The position numbers and the translations under genes are program-made. Positions 7,671-12,500 of a stretch of DNA of 12,500 nucleotides are shown here, one piece after another; within the stretch, counting starts at the first letter, position 1, and the number at the start of each line of letters is the position of its first letter. Location: contig NC_135571.1 in assembly GCF_964340395.1 (NCBI RefSeq), forward strand, positions 7,567,953-7,580,452, given 5' to 3'. The stretch comes from Glandiceps talaboti. Its lineage: Eukaryota > Hemichordata > Enteropneusta > Spengelidae. The notes below the pieces were generated by a model that was not told the origin of the DNA, made no database searches, and saw only the letters and a program-made list of their open reading frames with translations.

Positions 7671-8900
7671 ATGAAGAACATTTTGTTTAAACTTAAAATA
7701 TTCGCCCTTGTTCTAATCAGTGTCGTCTGCTGCAAATTCTTCTTCGAGCTCGGTTACTCCAACTTCAAATACAGTTGGAAAAAATACGGACATGTTCAGG
7801 ACATCATCAGAGGAACAAACCCTGATGCTAATGTCTCGGTGATGGTTCCACCATGTAAACCAAAGAAAAACATAGCATTTTCTAAGCTACATAAATGCGG
7901 TAGCAGTACAGTTCTTAATATACTGCTAAGGTATGGTGACATGAACAATCTGACCTTCGTTCTCCCGCCTTCAGGAAACTATCTGGGATGGCCCATGCCG
8001 TTCGATAAACGAAAAGCGATGAGAGTGCCCTGGAATGAGTATAACATATTTGCGCACCACTCACGATTTAGCTATGAAGGTATCAGCGCCATTATGGCCC
8101 CGGGCACTGTATATGTTACTTGTTTGAGAGAGCCCGTCTCATTATTCGAATCCTCGTTCACTTATTTCAACTTTGGCAATTCTTTTGGTCTAAAAGATTT
8201 GGATTTAAAAGAATTCGCTGATGGTATCGAAAAATATTATAGGAAATCACGCAACGCACGATTGTTGAATCCCATGCTGTTTGACCTTGGTATGAACTCA
8301 GAGGATATGTGGAACGTGACAAATATTGACAACAAAATTAAATATTTAGACAAAACGTTTAATTTTATAATGATAGCAGAGTACATGGATGAATCGCTCG
8401 TGTTACTCAAAGAATCGATGTGTTGGAATACAGACGATATTGTAGCATTTTCAATGAATACACGATCGGCAAAATCAAAAAGTAACATCACTGAAGAAGT
8501 GGCGAAAAAGGTAGTGAAGTGGAATGTTGGAGATGTCAAACTGTACGACCATTTTAATAGAACACTTTGGAAACGTATTGGAAGTTTCGGAAGTGAGCGA
8601 ATGCAAAAAGAACTTGCAGAATTGAAATCGAGGCGGGAATACTATTCCAACCATTGTATTGACGGAGTCATTACAAACGATCCCAAAGTTTGGCGCCCTA
8701 ATACTGTAAGCGTACAAAGCCTCCAAATCAAACCATCTGCAAAGAATAACACAATGTGTGTTGGTTTGACGAGAACAGAACTTCCATTCACGGATTACGT
8801 CAGAAAGAAACAGTTACAAAATGTGCGTAATTACAATATCGCGCATGCGTCCAACTTGACGAAGAATACTGTTGGTGGTGACATTAAAACGGCAAAATAA
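7671..8900 (+). CDS. Galactose-3-O-sulfotransferase family protein
   Basis: This 409-residue protein belongs to the Gal3ST/cerebroside sulfotransferase family, which moves sulfate from PAPS to the 3-hydroxyl of galactose on glycolipids or glycans in the Golgi. It shows a short cytosolic tail, a membrane anchor at about residues 10-26 (type II topology), then the PAPS 5'-phosphosulfate loop (IAFSKLHKCGSSTVLNIL, 68-85), the NLTFVLPP motif (93-100), and the 3'-phosphate loop (TCLREPVSLFESSF, 150-163, with R153 and S161). Further family blocks are MCWNTDDIVAF (250-260), WNVGDVKLYDHFNRTLWKRI (284-303) and a late Cys in HCIDG (328-332). Seven N-glycosylation sequons (N54, 93, 215, 272, 296, 359, 395) fit a lumenal domain. 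Length is near that of vertebrate members (about 420), and all motifs are in one exon without breaks. C76-G77 in the PAPS loop differs from the Thr I recall as usual there. The acceptor sugar, and hence the exact paralogue, cannot be told. Confidence 0.93.
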   Translation: MKNILFKLKIFALVLISVVCCKFFFELGYSNFKYSWKKYGHVQDIIRGTNPDANVSVMVPPCKPKKNIAFSKLHKCGSSTVLNILLRYGDMNNLTFVLPPSGNYLGWPMPFDKRKAMRVPWNEYNIFAHHSRFSYEGISAIMAPGTVYVTCLREPVSLFESSFTYFNFGNSFGLKDLDLKEFADGIEKYYRKSRNARLLNPMLFDLGMNSEDMWNVTNIDNKIKYLDKTFNFIMIAEYMDESLVLLKESMCWNTDDIVAFSMNTRSAKSKSNITEEVAKKVVKWNVGDVKLYDHFNRTLWKRIGSFGSERMQKELAELKSRREYYSNHCIDGVITNDPKVWRPNTVSVQSLQIKPSAKNNTMCVGLTRTELPFTDYVRKKQLQNVRNYNIAHASNLTKNTVGGDIKTAK

Positions 8901-8901
8901 A
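8896..8901 (+). terminator. AATAAA signal overlapping the stop codon
   Basis: The hexamer AATAAA spans the TAA stop (8898-8900). If used, cleavage about 10 to 30 nt downstream would leave almost no 3' UTR. The next AATAAA on this strand is at 9371-9376, inside the A-rich end of a dispersed repeat, and would give a 3' UTR carrying the long (GA)n/(CA)n tract. Which one is used is not decidable here. Confidence 0.35.
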
Positions 8902-9093
8902 CTATAAATCAGAGTCTTCCAGATCAAACCAATACTAACTTTTATATTATACATGTATAGAGCAAAAAGTGGCGATGGCCTTCTTGCTGGTTCCACAGTA
9001 CTAGTTGTGCCTTTTTTTTAGAAAGAGATATATAAATGGTGGGGTGGGGACTGGAGAAACTCTTTACTGTCATTTATGGTCTCTGGGTTGGTT

Positions 9094-9261
<168 letters not shown>

Positions 9262-9380
9262 CCTTCACTTGTCCTCCTGTACATCTGATGAGAAATAACC
9301 AATAGCACAAAGCCCATATAGAAAACAACGGAAGATATAACTACCTGAATTAGACACATACACATGTTAAAATAAAATAT
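9262..9380 (+). repeat. A-tailed dispersed repeat (SINE-like), copy B (5'-truncated)
   Basis: It matches 5555-5687 at roughly four of five positions by eye, including TGTACATCTGATGAGAA (from 9279), ATAACTACCTGAATTAGACA and the AAAATAAAATAT end. A 12-bp stretch before the A-rich end of copy A is missing here. The left part of copy A is absent, replaced by the microsatellite, which fits 5' truncation or microsatellite growth at the junction. Confidence 0.6.
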
Positions 9381-10504
9381 AACTTTGTGATGTTTCTGTT
9401 ATATTTCTTATCTCTAGAACAGCTTATGTTGATTTAGAACTGACTATATTTTTTATTTCCATTCTTTCAAGAATTATGTTTAATTTAAAAAGTGTGTATA
9501 ACATAATTTCTGTGTGTTTTAGAATTTAGGGTATTTTGGATTTGCAATTGATAAAAACAACTCTGCTATGTTTTTTCTAGTCGAAAAAAGACGGATTTTG
9601 CATTTTGTAATACTATGTATGTTCATCATGGAAGCACTAAGATTTATACACAAGTTCTCTTCTTCCACTTTTGTTTTGCACATTGTTTCACGGTTTTTTA
9701 GTACAAATTACAAATCCAAAAAAATACCCATATGTCATCCATATTGTCACAATGTGGCACAAGCTGAGTTTATAAACTTATCAAACGTTGAGGGCGCTAT
9801 ACTTTAATATTGAAACTTTTTCTAGTATAATGTTAATGTTCATCCATGCCTTCTATGACATCACACTTGTTTTCCGGCATTGTTAAAGTAGTTGGTTGCA
9901 TTGTGGGGATTTCCTCGATATTATTATACATGATAAATGACGTCACCAGATCGTTTACAAGTCATGTTCTAATACCAGGTGTGAGTTCAGTTAATTGCAA
10001 GTGATCACATGTAGCAAAATGATACTGCAGCAAAGTCTGAGATTAATTGCGCCCTCAAATGTACACACTTAGTTTGTACCCCTTTCGAGCTGTGTGCGTT
10101 ATGTGTAAAATAAAATTTAAAAAAAAACGCGAAAAACTACCCTACAACGACGAAAATGAGTCGGGTATGGTAACTCATTTTATCAAATCGCAGAATCGAA
10201 TTATTTTCTTGTTTTTAATTTAAGGTATAACTTTAAAAACCAGTGTGCCCTTTGGTAAATTTAGATTCGGATAAAAGTAATCTTACAACAAAAGTGAAAT
10301 GGACAAACTTATAAGAAGCCATAGGAATTATAATGTACAAATTTCGCTGGGTAAATATGATATATATATATATAATCTTGATAAATTTGACAATGTGATT
10401 TTTCTACTGTAGTAACGTTTTAGCACAGGGAACAGGAGAGAATCTGTACAGTTTTCTTAATATTTTTCTATTTTGACGATATTATAAATGAGTATTGCAC
10501 TACA
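9381..10504. other. About 1.1 kb with no recognised gene
   Basis: The sequence is AT-rich and unique-looking. A 79-codon frame from 9568 to 9807 has no recognised domain and is not called. A 10-bp inverted pair, TTGAGGGCGC at 9788-9797 and GCGCCCTCAA at 10049-10058, could mark the ends of a small (about 270 bp) element. TGACGTCA occurs at 9938-9945. A short (AT)n tract lies near 10360-10374. Otherwise I see nothing here. Confidence 0.5.
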
Positions 10505-10922
10505 TCTTATATTTATCTGTTATCGGCTAATTCACTGAATGTATACATAGGGTGTTAATGGTCTTACATAATCCCCCTGTAAACACTCGCACTGCATCTT
10601 GATAGGCCATTGCAGACTGCAAACAGGAAGTTGAGAATACAGCGCCCTCGCTCAAATTGGGGGTACGATCACCTCATAGTACTGCTTTGTCCCCTGGTAT
10701 TCTGTAGAAGTGCAAATCAGGGATGTTTTTCGTATTGTTCAGTTATTGAGGAAAGCAGCACTACACTATGATTAACTGAGTAAATATACTATGTATACCC
10801 ATAAGGTACACATAGACAGGGATCGGAGTAGAGCACCACCATGGCAAATTATAGAAAGGCCTATATGGATGTAGTTCACATATTTTACTTAGTGAATTAG
10901 CCGATAACAGATAAAGGTAAGA
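10505..10922. mobile_element. MITE-like element with 25-bp perfect inverted ends
   Basis: The 25 bp at 10512-10536 (starting TTTATCTGTTATCGGC) are the exact reverse complement of 10891-10915. Five of the next seven outer bases also pair, so the inverted ends may reach 10505 and 10922. The spacer is 354 bp with no open frame of note. Size and structure fit a non-autonomous DNA transposon. No clear target-site duplication was found by eye and the superfamily is not recognised. The minus-strand frame at 10761-10967 overlaps the right end and is not a gene. Confidence 0.7.
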
Positions 10923-10958
10923 GATACACAAATCATTTATAGTGTCGTCTTTACTAAG

Positions 10959-11480
10959 CCTGTCCATACTACAAAATTTGTTCCAGTTCGATTGACCTAC
11001 CCATACTACAAAATTTGTTCCAGTTCGATTGACCTACCCATACTACAAAATTTGTTCCAGTTCGATTTACCTGTCCATTCTACAAAATTTGTTCCAGTTC
11101 GATTTACCTGTCCATACTGCAAAATTTGATCTGGATTCAATTCAATTTACCTGTCCCATACTTGTGGTTTATTCATCTAATTTGAATCAACTGATCCGGA
11201 TCAAAGCCTACTCTGGGTGGTTGTATCGATCCGGATCAAAGTAATTTGAATCAGATCACGATCTGTTAGGCCTGGTGTGGACAGGTGCATACTTGAGTGA
11301 ATTAGTTTGATAATAAGTAATCCGAATCAATACTGGTATATGTGTGGACAGGTACGCCAATGTAATTCGAATCGAATCCATCTTTCAATTTTTTATTGTA
11401 GACGGAAAGTGGTTTCGATGCAGATTAAAGTGATCTGGATGAGTTTAATTCAGATTGGATCCGGATCAGAGATGGACAGG
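10959..11480. mobile_element. Foldback-like element with tandem arms
   Basis: The left end CCTGTCCAT (10959-10967) is the exact inverse of ATGGACAGG at 11472-11480. Inside, ACCTGTCCATAC-type motifs on the left (11069, 11106, 11149) face inverted GTGTGGACAGGT on the right (11275-11286 and 11342-11353). The palindromic block ATCCGGAT occurs at 11193-11202, 11229-11236 and 11459-11466, often as GATCCGGATCAAAG. Such symmetric, repeat-built arms resemble foldback (FB/Tourist-like) elements. There is no coding sequence. Exact ends are tentative. Confidence 0.5.
10964..11148 (+). repeat. 37-bp tandem array, five copies
   Basis: CCATACTACAAAATTTGTTC starts at 10964, 11001, 11038, 11075 and 11112, exactly 37 bp apart. 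The remainder of each unit is CAGTTCGATT(G/T)ACCT(A/G)(C/T). The first two and a half units are almost identical, later ones drift. A sixth, partial start is at 11156 after a 44-bp unit. The array forms the left arm of the foldback-like element. The plus-strand frame crossing it is a repeat translation. Confidence 0.95.
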
Positions 11481-12204
11481 GATTCAAGTAAAGGAGAAAA
11501 TAAGCCAAAATAGACAAAAAATATAAAGAAAACTTTGCAGATTCTCACACAGAATTCCTCCTGTTTCCTGTGGTTTCCTAGTTGAATTTACTTGAGTAAA
11601 CAAAGAAGCTCCTGAAAATGTATTTTTAGTGAAAGAAATATTAAAAGTGGTTTGTATTTTTAGAAGAAAATGTGGTCCTCAATCGAAGATCTATTCGTAG
11701 TTGTACCAGTGTATATATATTATTCTTTTAGTTTTACTGCAATATATTTTTGTAGTCTTAAAGCGTTTTCCCCCACCAATCAGTTTAGTATTTATTGTTC
11801 GTAATTCTATGCATTACGCTGCTTTTGTCGCCTGTACTTCAGTAGACATTCCTTAGTTCTGAATGAATAAACTGAATTTTGTGACAAAATAATCACCCTG
11901 GTTTTTTAGTGGCATTATTCTGAGAAGGATACGGTGAAGTTAGGCGAAACATTGAAAAAACAAGAATACATATATATTATAATCTTAGTCGTTGGTGGCG
12001 CAGTTATCTCCAAATCTGTTAGATTGCATTCCGTGCCTGTTTACGTGTATCATCACCTGTATTTTATGAACGGTTTACATTACTAACGGCGAATGAGGGA
12101 AGAGGTTGTATAATTTGAAAGTGTTGTTTTTAGAAATGAATATTTTGAAGTTGTAGTCGTCTATATGTTCGTCTATAATATACCTTGCTTTTTTCCAACA
12201 AGAT
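11481..12204. other. About 700 bp with no recognised gene
   Basis: AT-rich DNA without a supported frame or repeat. AATAAA is present at 11866-11871 but no upstream gene to use it is visible. A short segment near 11920-11960 (CTGAGAAGGATACGGTGAAG, then AGGCGAAACATTG) loosely recalls a motif seen next to retroelement ends, but it is too short to call. Confidence 0.45.
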
Positions 12205-12500
12205 TCACCTTCCGCTACACATTCAATGGAGACCTGTGTCCATGATATAAAGCAATGGATGACACACGTACAACAAACTACAACTTAATGACAACAAAAA
12301 CGAAGTTCTCCTCATCCATTCTAAATTCAACCACTTGCCAGGCCCGATTGATCACATCAACATTGGCTATGTACCAATTACACCTGTCACATCAACTCGT
12401 AACATTGGAGTAGTCGTCGATAATATCCACATATTTAACTACCACGTCGAGAATATCTATAAATCAATCTACACACACCTTCGCCGTTGTATCACCCCAA
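12205..12500 (+). pseudogene. Non-LTR retrotransposon RT fragment (CR1/L2/jockey type)
   Basis: Two adjacent frames together resemble the region after the catalytic core of a LINE reverse transcriptase. The first frame (about 12211-12268) reads ..METCVHDIKQWMTH. The second (from 12272 to the window end) reads KLQLNDNKNEVLLIHSKF, later ITPVTSTRNIGVVVDN and NIYKSIYTHLRRC. These match the usual 'I..W...N.L.LN..KTE.L.I' and 'S.RNLGV..D' pattern. One extra base near 12268-12271 breaks the frame, so this copy is not intact. No catalytic FADD or YADD segment lies upstream, which fits 5' truncation. It runs off the right edge, where the rest of the 3' part should lie. Confidence 0.8.

Noticed and set aside
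8237-8996. Minus-strand frames of 60 to 100 codons
   Set aside because: Antisense shadows of the sulfotransferase coding sequence and its 3' flank.
9568-9807. 79-codon plus-strand frame
   Set aside because: No domain, no clear start context, AT-rich; likely chance.
11920-11960. Retroelement-associated CTGAGAAGG..GCGAAAC motif or hammerhead
   Set aside because: The conserved G of the hammerhead core is replaced by A and no reverse transcriptase of that type is nearby.

Overview
The window looks like nuclear DNA of an animal, most likely a marine invertebrate. It is AT-rich, gene-poor and full of micro- and minisatellites and small non-coding mobile elements. It holds one convincing protein gene, whose coding part is a single exon, and a decayed LINE fragment at the right edge. 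There are no operons, Shine-Dalgarno sites or other bacterial hallmarks. The repeat style (element ends enclosing tandem units plus a (CAGA)n microsatellite) recalls the pearl/Helentron-type elements described in molluscs and other invertebrates. A lophotrochozoan, lancelet or hemichordate are all possible, and the sequence does not let me choose.

Layout, left to right. 1-420: a minisatellite with a 156-bp higher-order period. 421-3240: mostly unique-looking AT-rich DNA with a few hairpins, a C-rich tract able to form a G-quadruplex on the minus strand, and no convincing gene. 3640-3900: a pentanucleotide microsatellite that changes stepwise along its length. 3906-5252 and 5688-6366: two related mobile-element copies, each with an 11-bp inverted end motif, tandem units and (CAGA)n. 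Between them (about 5359-5687) lies an A-tailed dispersed repeat that recurs, shortened, at 9262-9380. 6735-7280: an array of about 17 degenerate ~32-bp units, many carrying TGACGTCA-like (CRE-like) palindromes, directly upstream of the gene.

The gene at 7671-8900 (+) encodes a 409-residue type II membrane protein of the galactose-3-O-sulfotransferase (Gal3ST / cerebroside sulfotransferase) family, expected in the Golgi. A good branch point and 3' splice site (7585-7612) lie just before it, so an upstream non-coding exon is likely. A TATA-like box at 7532 is an alternative start. An AATAAA signal overlaps its stop codon.

Downstream are long (GA)n and (CA)n tracts (9095-9259), about 1.1 kb without recognisable genes, a MITE-like element with 25-bp perfect terminal inverted repeats (10505-10922), a five-copy 37-bp tandem array that forms one arm of a foldback-like element (10959-11480), about 700 bp with nothing recognised, and a frameshifted piece of a non-LTR retrotransposon reverse transcriptase (12205-12500).

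Only the sulfotransferase is well supported as a functional gene. The other open frames are low-complexity translations of microsatellites or chance frames. The most useful new observations are the pair of Helentron/pearl-like elements, the CRE-like array before the Gal3ST exon, the MITE, and the foldback element.
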